NCBI GenBank assembly: GCA_035430165.1
Contig: DAOMGE010000026.1
Span: forward strand, 1 to 38,698
Direction: 5' to 3'
DNA: 38,698 bases
Source: UBA7239 sp035430165
GTDB taxonomy: Bacteria; Pseudomonadota; Gammaproteobacteria; Pseudomonadales; UBA7239
Below, piece by piece: positions 8,978 to 17,250 of the stretch. Below the pieces are notes generated by a model that saw nothing but the letters and a program-made list of their open reading frames with translations, was not told the origin of the DNA and ran no database searches. Made by a program: the position numbers and the translations under genes. The stretch's first letter is position 1. Each line of letters starts with the position of its first letter.

Positions 8978-9001
8978 GTGCGTTGCCGGCCGGCTGCGCA
9001 C
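8978..9001. promoter_or_regulatory. GC-rich dyad upstream of glnK
   Basis: A 24-base near-perfect palindrome: GTGCG arms (8978-8982 and 8997-9001) around a self-complementary GCCGGCCGGC core, with 20 of 24 positions symmetrical. It lies 30 bases before the glnK start. It could be an operator or a leader hairpin; it has no T-tract. It does not match the NtrC site as I know it. Confidence 0.4.
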
Positions 9002-9031
9002 CACAAGCGTTCACCCACTGGAGAATTCCCC

Positions 9032-9373
9032 ATGATGAAAATGATCACCGCGATCATCAAGCCCTTCAAACTCGATGATGTGCGCCAGGCGCTCAATGAC
9101 ATCGGTATCCAGGGCATGACGATAGAGGAAGTCAAGGGCTTCGGCCGGCAAAAGGGCCATACCGAGCTCTATCGTGGTGCAGAGTACGTGATCGATTTCC
9201 TGCCAAAAGTGAAACTGCAGCTGGCCGTGAAGGACGATCAGGTGGAGCAGGCGGTGGATGCCATCATTGGCGCAGCCAATACCGGCAAGATTGGCGATGG
9301 CAAGATTTTCGTTACGGCGATTGAACAGGTTATCCGCATCCGCACCGGTGAAACCGGCGCCGAAGCACTGTAA
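9032..9373 (+). CDS. glnK: PII nitrogen-regulatory protein GlnK
   Basis: PII signal protein that binds ATP/ADP and 2-oxoglutarate and controls AmtB and other nitrogen targets. It begins M(M)KMITAIIKPFKLDDVR; starting at the second ATG (9035) gives the standard 112 residues, while the ATG at 9032 has the better spacing from GGAG (9020-9023). The T-loop tyrosine used for uridylylation is in the segment HTELYRGAEY (Tyr about 51). The C-terminal signature TGKIGDGKIFV is intact. amtB follows after 9 bases, the classic glnK-amtB pair, which favours GlnK over GlnB. The open frame extends upstream of 9032, but that part has no PII similarity. Confidence 0.95.
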   Translation: MMKMITAIIKPFKLDDVRQALNDIGIQGMTIEEVKGFGRQKGHTELYRGAEYVIDFLPKVKLQLAVKDDQVEQAVDAIIGAANTGKIGDGKIFVTAIEQVIRIRTGETGAEAL

Positions 9374-9382
9374 GGAGAGGCC

Positions 9383-10642
9383 ATGGAACCGAGTGTCGCC
9401 GCCCTTGACGGGGCAAACACCGCGTGGATCCTCACGGCCACGGCGCTGGTATTGTTCATGACCCTGCCGGGACTGGCGCTGTTTTACGGCGGCCTGGTAC
9501 GCAGCAAGAACGTGTTGTCGATCCTGATGCAGTGTTTTGCCATCACGGCAGTGGTCTCGATCCTGTGGATGGTTTGCGGTTACAGCCTGGCGTTCACGGA
9601 TGGTGGCAGTGCAAACGCGGTCATCGGCGGGCTGCACCAGGCGTTTTTTGCCAATATCAGCAAAGGCAGCCTGTGGGCGACCGGCCATATCCCGGAATCG
9701 CTGTTTGCCATGTACCAGATGACGTTCGCCATCATCACGCCGGCACTGGTGATCGGCGCCTTTGCCGAGCGCGTGAAATTCGGCGCGATGCTGCTGTTCT
9801 CCTCGCTATGGTTGCTGGTGGTCTATGTGCCGGTCTGCCACTGGGTCTGGGGCGGCGGCTGGTTGGCTACGCTGGGCGCGATGGATTTTGCCGGCGGCGT
9901 GGTCGTGCATATCACGGCCGGTATTGCGGCACTGGTGTGTGCGTTGGTGATCGGTCCGCGCAAGGGTTTCCAGCAACAGGCGATGATGCCGCACAACATG
10001 ACCATGACCGTGACCGGTGCCGGCATGCTGTGGGTGGGCTGGTTCGGTTTTAACGCGGGATCCGCGCTGGCGGCCAATGGCGATGCGGGTATGGCCTTGT
10101 TGTGTACCCACCTGTCGGCGGCGGCCGGGGCGGCGACGTGGAGCGCCATCGAGTGGTTCCGCCACGGCAAGCCGTCTGTGCTCGGTATTGTCACGGGTAT
10201 GGTGGCGGGTCTCGGCACCATCACGCCAGCCTCCGGATTTGTCGGGCCGCTGGGTGCGTTGACCATCGGCGTGGTCGCCGGTTTTGTCTGTTTCTTCATG
10301 ACGATGACGGTGAAGCAGATCTGGAAAATCGACGACTCGCTGGATGTGTTTCCGGTACACGGCGTCGGCGGCATTATCGGCACGTTGATGACTGGCGTAC
10401 TGGCATCCACCGGTCTCGGCGTTTTCAGCGGGCAGGGCTTCCTGATCCCGGCGATCACCGGCATCGGCCAGCAATTGCTGGTGCAGGCGACGGCAGTTGG
10501 CGCGACGATCGTGTTCACGGCTGCCGCGACCTGGGTGCTGCTGAAACTGGTGAATGCCATCACGCCGCTGCGCATGTCGCTGGAAGGTGAGACAGAGGGT
10601 CTCGACATCACCGATCACGACGAGCGCGGCTACGTGCTGTAG
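9383..10642 (+). CDS. amtB: Ammonium transporter AmtB
   Basis: Inner-membrane ammonium channel of 419 aa with eleven predicted helices, gated by GlnK. The conserved pore histidines appear in VVVHITAGIAALV (about 173) and VFPVHGVGGIIGT (about 320), and the structural aspartate in MDFAGGVVVH just before the first. The N-terminus runs into the first helix without a clear cleavable signal peptide, as in several proteobacterial Amt proteins. The start at 9383 follows AAGGAGAGG (9373-9381), which overlaps the glnK stop region, so the two genes are tightly co-translated. The stop is followed directly by a dispersed palindromic repeat that separates it from mnmE. Confidence 0.96.
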   Translation: MEPSVAALDGANTAWILTATALVLFMTLPGLALFYGGLVRSKNVLSILMQCFAITAVVSILWMVCGYSLAFTDGGSANAVIGGLHQAFFANISKGSLWATGHIPESLFAMYQMTFAIITPALVIGAFAERVKFGAMLLFSSLWLLVVYVPVCHWVWGGGWLATLGAMDFAGGVVVHITAGIAALVCALVIGPRKGFQQQAMMPHNMTMTVTGAGMLWVGWFGFNAGSALAANGDAGMALLCTHLSAAAGAATWSAIEWFRHGKPSVLGIVTGMVAGLGTITPASGFVGPLGALTIGVVAGFVCFFMTMTVKQIWKIDDSLDVFPVHGVGGIIGTLMTGVLASTGLGVFSGQGFLIPAITGIGQQLLVQATAVGATIVFTAAATWVLLKLVNAITPLRMSLEGETEGLDITDHDERGYVL

Positions 10643-10690
10643 ATGACCCCTCCGTCACTGCGTGACACCTCCCCTATTGCACAGGGGAGG
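10643..10690 (+). repeat. Dispersed palindromic repeat, GGGGAGG type
   Basis: It opens ATGACCCCTCCGTC, has a small GTCA/TGAC hairpin, then a perfect stem CCTCCCC (10668-10674) / GGGGAGG (10684-10690) with a nine-base loop. Closely similar copies lie at 18682-18734 (opposite strand) and 18731-18779. The right arm doubles as the mnmE ribosome binding site. Confidence 0.85.
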
Positions 10691-10697
10691 CTATATC

Positions 10698-12052
10698 ATG
10701 CAGCCCATGCAGAATCCCGACCACGACACCATCGCCGCTATCGCCACCGCACCTGGCAAGGGCGGCGTCGGTATCGTGCGTCTGTCCGGTAAGCAGTCGC
10801 TGCCGATTGCCGAAAAAATTTGCAGCAAAAAACTGGCGCTGCGCACAGCAATGTTCTGCACGTTTACGCACCATGACGACGTGATTGACCAGGGCATTGC
10901 CATGTATTTTGCAGCACCGGCCTCGTTTACCGGTGAAGACGTGGTGGAGTTGCACGGCCACGGTGGACCGGTGGTGATGCATCTTTTGCTGCAGGCAACA
11001 CTGGCACACGGTGCGCGACAAGCGCGCCCCGGTGAATTTTCTGAACGCGCATTTCTCAATGACAAACTCGATCTGGCGCAAGCGGAAGCGATTGCGGATC
11101 TGATCGACGCCAGTTCCACGCAAGCCGCGCGCAGCGCGGTGCATTCCTTGCAAGGTGATTTTTCGCGTGCGATTCACGATGTGGTCGAAAAGCTGATTTA
11201 TCTTCGCATGTATGTCGAGGCGGCGATCGATTTCCCGGAAGAGGAAATCGATTTCCTGGCCGATGGCAAAGTGTCGTCGCAACTGGCAGTGATTCGTGCC
11301 GATCTCGACACCGTGTTGCGCAACGCCCGGCAGGGTGCGCTGTTGCGCGAAGGCATTCGCGTGGTGATTGCCGGCAAACCGAATGCGGGCAAATCCAGTT
11401 TGCTGAATGCACTGGCCGGGCGCGAGGCAGCCATCGTCACCGACATTGCCGGTACCACGCGCGATGTGTTGCGCGAACAGATTGTCATCGACGGTTTGCC
11501 GCTGCATATCATCGATACCGCCGGTTTGCGCGACAGTGATGATGTGGTCGAGCAGGAAGGCATCCGTCGCGCGTGGGCAGAAATTGATACCGCCGATCTG
11601 GTGTTGTTGCTGGTCGACAGCACCCACAGCAAGGAAACTGATCCGGATATTTTGTGGCGCGATATTTCGCCGCGCGCAAGACCCGCAGTAAAAACGCTGT
11701 TGGTACAGAACAAGATCGACCAGAGCGGTATGGCGCAATCCGTAACTGAAAACGCGGTATCGGTTTCTGCAAAAACCGGTGCGGGACTGGATGCACTCAA
11801 GGCAACGCTGAAACATCTGGCAGGCATGGAAAATACGGGTGAAGGCATTTTCAGTGCGCGCAGTCGCCACGTAGATGCGCTCACGCGTTCACAGCAATTG
11901 CTGCAAGAAGCCGAGGTGCGCTTTAACCAGACAGGCGCTGGTGAATTGCTTGCTGAAGATTTGAAGCTTGCGCAACAGTATCTCGGCGAGATCACGGGTG
12001 CATTCAGCAACGATGCATTGCTGGGCAGGATCTTCAGCAGTTTTTGCATTGG
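10698..12052 (+). CDS. mnmE: tRNA modification GTPase MnmE, last codon lost in gap
   Basis: MnmE works with MnmG to install the 5-carboxymethylaminomethyl group on wobble uridine of several tRNAs. The N-terminal folate-binding domain opens DTIAAIATAPGKGGVGIVRL. The G domain shows GKPNAGKSS (about 225), AGTTRDV (G2), DTAGLR (G3) and NKID (G4). The sequence reaches FSSFCIG, normally followed only by Lys and stop, so essentially the whole protein is present before the N run. The start at 10698 (or 10707) lies 7 bases after AGGGGAGG, which belongs to the preceding repeat. Any fusion to the downstream glycosyltransferase is an artefact of the gap. mnmG, often the next gene, is not visible. Confidence 0.95.
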
Positions 12053-12152
12053 NNNNNNNNNNNNNNNNNNNNNNNNNNNNNNNNNNNNNNNNNNNNNNNN
12101 NNNNNNNNNNNNNNNNNNNNNNNNNNNNNNNNNNNNNNNNNNNNNNNNNNNN
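12053..12152. other. Assembly gap of 100 N
   Basis: Exactly 100 undetermined bases, the conventional placeholder for a scaffold join of unknown length. The join leaves the reading frame open by chance, so mnmE and the next gene look fused. Order, distance and orientation across it rest on scaffolding only. Confidence 0.97.
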
Positions 12153-13424
12153 AAAAAAATCCTCGTCATCGGCTGCATCTGGCCAGAGCCGGCTTCATCG
12201 GCCGCCGGCCAGCACATGATGCAGTTGCTCGACCTGTTCCTGGCGCAAGGCTGGAAGATCACATTTGCCAGCACCGCCGTTCGTAGCGAATACGCCGCAG
12301 ATTTATCCACGCTCGGCATCGATCAACAAGATATTCTGGTTAACTGCGACAGCTTTAATGCCTGGCTGGCGACATGGCAGCCGGACATTGTGGTGTTTGA
12401 TCGCTTCATGACCGAAGAGCAATTCGGCTGGCGCGTTGAACAGGTTTGTCCCCATGCATTGCGTGTGTTGAACAGCGAGGATTTGCATGCGCTGCGCGAT
12501 GCGCGCCACCGGTTGTTGAAAAAGCCGGTGGCAGACAATACAGCGTGGGCGCCGGCGCTCGACCCGCAGTGCCTGTTCGATGCCATGGCCGCTACTGATA
12601 TTGCGCAGCGGGAAATCGCGGCCATCTTTCGTTGCGATCTGTCACTGATGGTGTCGGATTTTGAAATCGCCTTGCTGCAGGATCATTTCAATGTGCCTGC
12701 CGCATTGCTTTGCCATTGTCCCTTTATGCTCGACCCGCCGGATGCGAATCACTGGAATACATTTGAATCGAGACGGGATTTTGTCTCGATAGGTACGTTC
12801 ATGCATGCGCCCAATCGCGATGCAGTGCGCTATCTGAAACAGACGCTATGGCCGTCGATACGCAAGCAATTGCCGGATGCACGATTATTTATTTACGGCT
12901 CCTATGCTGCGCCGCAAGATCTGGCGTTGCACAATCCGCGCGAGGGTTTTCATGTCCCCGGTCGTGCGGAAGATGCGTTGCAAGTGATGTCAGCGGCGCG
13001 TGTCTGCCTGGCGCCACTGCGCTTCGGTGCTGGCATCAAAGGCAAGTTGGCGGAGGCCATGTTATGTGGCACGCCGAGTGTCACCACCTCGATAGGTGCC
13101 GAAGCCATGCACGGCGAACTGGCGTGGAGTGGTGTTGTTGCAGATGACGCACAAGCGTTTGCGGATGCAGCAGTCGCCCTGCATGAGCAGCAAGCAGATT
13201 GGCAGATTGCACAACACAACGGCTTGCAGATTCTGGCGGGGCGATTCGACAAAGACGTGATCGGCGCGCGCGTCGTTTATCGATTGCAGGACATGGCGGC
13301 TCAACTCGATACCCATCGCCACCACAATTTTATCGGCAGCATGTTGCGCCACCACCTGCACAAGAGCACGCACTACATGTCGCGCTGGATTGAAGCAAAA
13401 AACAGATTGCCAAAAAACACATAA
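12153..13424 (+). CDS. Glycosyltransferase (GT4-like, group 1), 5' partial
   Basis: GT-B fold sugar transferase of which 423 residues are visible. It starts right after the gap with KKILVIGCIWPEPASSA, a typical first strand, so probably only a few residues are missing. The C-terminal donor site is clear: LAPLRFGAGIKGKLAEAM near residue 290 with the E-x(7)-E-like region and CGTPSVTTSIGAEAM. An acidic stretch, VLNSEDLHALRDARH, lies near residue 110. The acceptor cannot be predicted; such genes usually build surface polysaccharides or glycans on lipids or proteins. No other polysaccharide genes adjoin it on the right, and its left-hand context is hidden in the gap. Confidence 0.85.
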   Translation, partial: KKILVIGCIWPEPASSAAGQHMMQLLDLFLAQGWKITFASTAVRSEYAADLSTLGIDQQDILVNCDSFNAWLATWQPDIVVFDRFMTEEQFGWRVEQVCPHALRVLNSEDLHALRDARHRLLKKPVADNTAWAPALDPQCLFDAMAATDIAQREIAAIFRCDLSLMVSDFEIALLQDHFNVPAALLCHCPFMLDPPDANHWNTFESRRDFVSIGTFMHAPNRDAVRYLKQTLWPSIRKQLPDARLFIYGSYAAPQDLALHNPREGFHVPGRAEDALQVMSAARVCLAPLRFGAGIKGKLAEAMLCGTPSVTTSIGAEAMHGELAWSGVVADDAQAFADAAVALHEQQADWQIAQHNGLQILAGRFDKDVIGARVVYRLQDMAAQLDTHRHHNFIGSMLRHHLHKSTHYMSRWIEAKNRLPKNT

Positions 13425-13520
13425 AACATGCCCCTACGGTAATCTGCGCTGGTATTCATGCCGTGAATGCCCAACAATTTGCACTTGCTGATCCTTCACG
13501 TTATCAACCGGCTGTATCCC

Positions 13521-14393
13521 ATGTCTTCTCCTGCCAGCAAGTCCGCCAGCGGCGGTTATGTGTTTGCGTTTATCACGGTCAGCCAGTGGGCGGGCTTTGT
13601 GGTGTTGAGCAAGCTGGCCGGTGCCAGTGGTTTGAACGGTTTTGATCTCACTGCGTTGCGGTTTGGTGTGGCGTCGCTGTTTTTATTGCCGGCGTGGATT
13701 TTCTGGAAACGTGTGCCGTTGTTCAACCTGCGCATGCTGGCGTTGGCGTTGATTGGCGGTATCGGTTATGCGCTCACGGCGTACGGCGGTTTCCATTACG
13801 CACCGGGTTCGCACGGCGCAGTGCTTATTTCGGGCATCCTGCCATTTTTTGTCACGGCATTGGCGTGGCTGATCTTGCGCGAGAAACCCAGCGTCCATCG
13901 TTGTGCTGCGTTAGGCGTTATCGCTGCCGGCGTGTTCTGTATCGCGCGTTACAGTCTGAACAATCTGCACGAAAGCTGGCCGGGTGATCTGCTGATGATT
14001 ACTGCATCGTGTCTCTGGGGTTTGTACACGGTGCTGGTAAAACGCTGGGGACAGACGCCGTGGGAAATCACTATCGGTGTCGCCTTGATGTCGGCGCTGA
14101 TCTATTTGCCCGTTTATGTCTTGTTTCTGCCAAAAGGTTTGTTGGCAGCGCCATTGCACGCGATTGTGTTGCAGGGATTTTTCCAGGGCGTGATGGTAGT
14201 GATTGTGGCGATGCTGTGTTTCATGCAGGCCATGGCGCGTCTCGGGCCGACACGACTCGGCGCAGTGATGGCAACGGTGCCGGCGTTTGCCGGTTTCGGT
14301 TCTGTACTGATTTTGCACGAACCGTTTTCGTGGTGGCTGGTCGCAGGACTGATGCTGACCTGCAGTGGTGCCTGGCTTGGCTCGCGCGCCTGA
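13521..14393 (+). CDS. EamA/DMT family transporter
   Basis: Ten-helix drug/metabolite transporter of 290 aa, made of two EamA repeats of five helices. The first repeat runs about 12-145 (SQWAGFVVLSKLAG, TALRFGVASLFLLP, GSHGAVLISGILPFFVTALA) and the second about 150-288 (LLMITASCLWGLYTVLVKRW, LGPTRLGAVMATVPAFAGFG). The substrate is unknown; family members export amino acids, nucleobases or other metabolites. The frame is open from an ATG at 13467, but the extra 18 residues are not helix-like and neither start has a strong ribosome binding site. I chose 13521 because the protein then opens as this family does. The next gene starts about 20 bases after its stop. Confidence 0.85.
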   Translation: MSSPASKSASGGYVFAFITVSQWAGFVVLSKLAGASGLNGFDLTALRFGVASLFLLPAWIFWKRVPLFNLRMLALALIGGIGYALTAYGGFHYAPGSHGAVLISGILPFFVTALAWLILREKPSVHRCAALGVIAAGVFCIARYSLNNLHESWPGDLLMITASCLWGLYTVLVKRWGQTPWEITIGVALMSALIYLPVYVLFLPKGLLAAPLHAIVLQGFFQGVMVVIVAMLCFMQAMARLGPTRLGAVMATVPAFAGFGSVLILHEPFSWWLVAGLMLTCSGAWLGSRA

Positions 14394-14412
14394 GTTGAAA
14401 AAATCACCGCCG

Positions 14413-15288
14413 ATGCGCGATGGCGTCAGTGCCAGTTGCGTGCAGGTTCCGGTCGGCAACTATCACAATGCACTGCATTTCCTGTGCGGGCACTTTAGCG
14501 ATATCGATGCGGTGATCTGGCAATCGCGATTTGATCGCCAGCTGATACTCGACGCGAACGGCAGGGCATTGACGCCGGATACAATATGCAAAACGGGCGA
14601 CCGGATTTTTTATTACCGTGAATTGCCGGAAGAAATACCAATCCCGTTTGCAGAAAATATCCTGTTCCGGGATGCGCATATCCTGGTTGCCGACAAACCG
14701 CATTTCCTGCCGGTGATTCCATCCGGGCGTTTCCTGCAACAAACGCTGCTGACGCGGCTGAAGAAAACGCTTGGGATCGAAGCGATAACACCGGTGCATC
14801 GCATCGACAAGGACACGGCCGGGCTGGTGATGTTTTCGCTGAACCCGGCGACGCGCAATGCTTACCAGTCGCTGTTCCGTTTGCGGAAAATTGACAAGAC
14901 GTATGAAGCGATTGCTCCGGTCATGCCGGACAAGTCATTTCCTTTCTCGTATAAAAGCCGGCTGGTGGAAGACGAACTGTTTTTTCGCACGCAGGAAATT
15001 GCCGGTGAGCCTGACAGCGAAACGTTGGTGGATATTATCGAGACACGCGGTGATCTGGCGCATTATCGCTTGCAACCGTTGACAGGTCGCAAACACCAGT
15101 TGCGCGTCAACATGGCAGCGCTGGGCGCACCGATCCTGCACGACAGCCTGTATCCTGCGGTGAAAGGCGTGGCGGAAGATGATTTCAGCAAACCGCTGCA
15201 ATTGCTCGCCAGTAAACTGGTTTTTGTGGATCCGTTAACCGGTGAGTACAGGGAATTTTCCAGTGCGCAGCAACTGGTATTGCCGTGA
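14413..15288 (+). CDS. RluA-family RNA pseudouridine synthase
   Basis: Converts specific uridines in rRNA or tRNA to pseudouridine. The catalytic aspartate sits in HRIDKDTAGLVMFS near residue 137; the substrate-site elements KTYEAIAP (about 165) and LTGRKHQLRVNMAALGAP (about 230) are intact. An N-terminal part (1-75) opens MRDGVSASCVQVP and resembles the S4-like start of the subfamily often annotated simply as pseudouridylate synthase in Pseudomonas. At about 291 aa the protein is complete. A TTG at 14395 could add six residues, which similar proteins may have. The target nucleotide cannot be assigned from sequence alone. Convergent with algR, seven bases apart, with no hairpin between them. 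Confidence 0.9.
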   Translation: MRDGVSASCVQVPVGNYHNALHFLCGHFSDIDAVIWQSRFDRQLILDANGRALTPDTICKTGDRIFYYRELPEEIPIPFAENILFRDAHILVADKPHFLPVIPSGRFLQQTLLTRLKKTLGIEAITPVHRIDKDTAGLVMFSLNPATRNAYQSLFRLRKIDKTYEAIAPVMPDKSFPFSYKSRLVEDELFFRTQEIAGEPDSETLVDIIETRGDLAHYRLQPLTGRKHQLRVNMAALGAPILHDSLYPAVKGVAEDDFSKPLQLLASKLVFVDPLTGEYREFSSAQQLVLP

Positions 15289-15295
15289 CAAACGG

Positions 15296-16066
15296 CTAGA
15301 GCATTTTTAGCTGGTTGCGCAATTCCGTGACGTGGCGGCGGCTGATCACCGGTTTCATGGTGGTGCCTTGCAAGCGCAGGCAATAATGGCCCAGCGGTGC
15401 GCGTTCCATGCCTTCAACATGCGGCAGTGATACCAGGGCATTGCGGTGTACACGCACAAAGCGATCGCCGAATTCATCCTCGAGATCTTTCAGGGTGTCA
15501 TCAATCAGCAGTTCGCCCTTGCTGTGATACACCGTCACGTATTTATGGTCGGCAAGAAAACAGCGCACTTCCTGCACCGGCACCAGTTCGAGACCGTGGC
15601 GTGTGCGGGCGCTGATGTGCTGCCGTGCCACACGCGTTGCAGTATTGCCAGATTTTTCATCCGCTGCTGATTCGCTGCCTGTGCCGCTGATGGTTTGCAA
15701 TTGTGCGCGATTGAGTCGGGTGGCGGATGCCAGTGCCTCGGACAGTTGTTCTGCCTTGACGGGTTTCAACAGGTAACCCATCGCGTGCGTCTGGAAAGCT
15801 TCGAGTGCGTGTTCGCCGTAAGCGGTGCAAAAAATAATCGCCGGGGGATCTTCCAGTTTCATCAGGTGCCGCGCGGCTTCGAGGCCATCCATGCCCGGCA
15901 TGCGGATATCCATCAACACAATATCGGGATGGTGCAATTCCACCTGGCTGATGGCACTGCGACCATCGGCGGCTTCACCGACCACATCGTGCTCGCCATT
16001 TTTTTCCAGCAACCGCAACAGTCGCTCGCGCGCCAGTTTTTCATCATCGACGACCAGGATTTTCAT
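15296..16066 (-). CDS. algR: LytTR response regulator AlgR
   Basis: Two-component response regulator of 256 aa. The receiver domain (1-120) has the acidic pocket VVDDE, the phosphorylation site Asp53 in LMDIRMPGMDG and the conserved Lys in LLKPVK near residue 102. A variable linker (about 120-150) leads to a LytTR DNA-binding domain (about 150-256) with FLADHKYVTVYH and FVRVHRNALVS. In Pseudomonas, AlgR controls alginate, type IV pilus twitching genes and virulence functions. Its start overlaps the algZ stop by four bases (ATGA), so the pair is translationally coupled. The argH-algZ-algR order is the Pseudomonas arrangement, which supports the gene name; the regulon in this organism is unknown. 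Confidence 0.9.
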   Translation of the reverse strand: MKILVVDDEKLARERLLRLLEKNGEHDVVGEAADGRSAISQVELHHPDIVLMDIRMPGMDGLEAARHLMKLEDPPAIIFCTAYGEHALEAFQTHAMGYLLKPVKAEQLSEALASATRLNRAQLQTISGTGSESAADEKSGNTATRVARQHISARTRHGLELVPVQEVRCFLADHKYVTVYHSKGELLIDDTLKDLEDEFGDRFVRVHRNALVSLPHVEGMERAPLGHYCLRLQGTTMKPVISRRHVTELRNQLKML

Positions 16067-17205
16067 CGTCCGTCTCCCGTAGTGGCCTGAGAAGTTACCT
16101 GCACAGTGGGCAAGCTGAACGTTACCACAAATTGCCGTTCCCCCTGTTGCCCGTTGGTGACTTGCACCGCAAATTCTGCGGCGTCGCCATAGCCTGCGCG
16201 CAGGCGTTGCTCGAGATTGTCCAGCGCCATGCCGTTGCCGCGATTCTTGTTCAGGTTGGCCGTTTCTGCGGTAAACGGGTTGCTGATCACAACCGTGAGG
16301 CGATCATGGTCATCGCTGAGCGAGATGTCGATCACGCCACCACCCACCAGCGGTTGTATGCCGTGGTAGATCGCGTTTTCCAGCAGGGGCTGCAGGCACA
16401 GTGATGGCACGGGATGATGGTCGTGCTGCAGGTGTTTGTGCCATTGCACACGCAGGCGTTCACCCAGCCGCAGTTGTTCGATATGGATGTAGCGTTCGCA
16501 CAGTGACAATTCCTGCGATAACGGCACGCGATCGCCGACATCGCCGAGACTGGCGCGAAACAGGGCGCTGAGATCCTCGACAACTTTTTCGGCCGTTTCC
16601 GGATCGCTGTCGATGAGGCTGGCGATGATGTTCATGCTGTTGAACAGGAAATGCGGACGGATGCGCGATTGCAGCGACTGGAAACGTGCCTGCATCTGGG
16701 TGCGCAATTGCGCTTGTTGTTGCAGGTGCAGTTGTTGTTGCAGGTAAAAATAGCGCAGCGCCAGACCCGAGAGGATGCCGCCGACCGTGATGTGCTGGAC
16801 AACGATCCAGAAACTTTCATGCCAGTCGGATTTCAGCTGCCCCAGCATCAGCTGGCCAGCGGCGGCAATCAGCGAGATGATCAGCATCAGCGCGATAAAA
16901 CACAGCAACACACCGCTCGCCGCGCTCATCGACAGGAGTTTCTGGCGCAACCGGCACAGGGTGATGGCACCGCACAGCACAATCCACAGGATCTCCAGCG
17001 ACAGCAGCGAGAATTGTCCCCAGTTGAAATACGGCAGTTTGCTGTCGGCCAGTGTCAGTACGATAGAGAGCAGTGCACCAACCAGGATCAGTGGCAACAG
17101 CACTTGCATGTTGCAGAGATCGGGCAGGTAGAAATGGGTGGCTTCGCCTGACAGCTGTTTGCCAGACGGTCGCGCGGTGGATCTGGTCCAATTTGCTAAA
17201 GACAT
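16063..17205 (-). CDS. algZ: LytS-type sensor histidine kinase AlgZ (FimS)
   Basis: Membrane sensor kinase of 380 aa, partner of AlgR. Four or five hydrophobic helices span about residues 33-155, followed by a Gln-rich coiled coil (155-175) and a His_kinase domain with phospho-acceptor His185 in RIRPHFLFNSMNII. The ATPase part has the N box LCLQPLLENAIYHG and the G box GNGMALDNLEQRL near 335. The start at 17205 keeps the FYLPDLCN segment, which I recall as conserved in this family, although no good ribosome binding site precedes it. It is divergent from argH with only 45 bases between the start codons, so the two promoters must overlap. Confidence 0.88.
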   Translation of the reverse strand: MSLANWTRSTARPSGKQLSGEATHFYLPDLCNMQVLLPLILVGALLSIVLTLADSKLPYFNWGQFSLLSLEILWIVLCGAITLCRLRQKLLSMSAASGVLLCFIALMLIISLIAAAGQLMLGQLKSDWHESFWIVVQHITVGGILSGLALRYFYLQQQLHLQQQAQLRTQMQARFQSLQSRIRPHFLFNSMNIIASLIDSDPETAEKVVEDLSALFRASLGDVGDRVPLSQELSLCERYIHIEQLRLGERLRVQWHKHLQHDHHPVPSLCLQPLLENAIYHGIQPLVGGGVIDISLSDDHDRLTVVISNPFTAETANLNKNRGNGMALDNLEQRLRAGYGDAAEFAVQVTNGQQGERQFVVTFSLPTVQVTSQATTGDGR

Positions 17206-17207
17206 GC

Positions 17208-17216
17208 TGGTATAAT
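17208..17216 (+). promoter_or_regulatory. Extended -10 promoter for argH
   Basis: TGGTATAAT (17208-17216) is a perfect extended -10 hexamer. No good -35 lies 16-18 bases upstream, as is usual for extended -10 promoters. Transcription would start near 17223, giving a leader of about 28 bases before argH. Confidence 0.6.
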
Positions 17217-17250
17217 TATTCCTTCTCCCGAGCTGTGATCCGGATGCGCC

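Noticed and set aside
8881..9031. Sigma-54 promoter and NtrC sites expected before glnK
   Set aside because: I looked for GG-N10-GC and for paired NtrC half-sites and found no convincing match. A weak TTGATT/TAGGCT pair (8938-8966) exists but is too poor to list.
9806..10618. Two long minus-strand open frames opposite amtB
   Set aside because: Both are Arg/His- or Thr/Pro-rich antisense translations with no family resemblance; amtB on the plus strand is certain.
10674..11870. Long open frame on the minus strand opposite mnmE (398 codons)
   Set aside because: It has low-complexity composition with many His, Arg, Cys and Gln, no domain signal, and lies fully opposite a well-supported MnmE. 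It is a shadow of codon bias.
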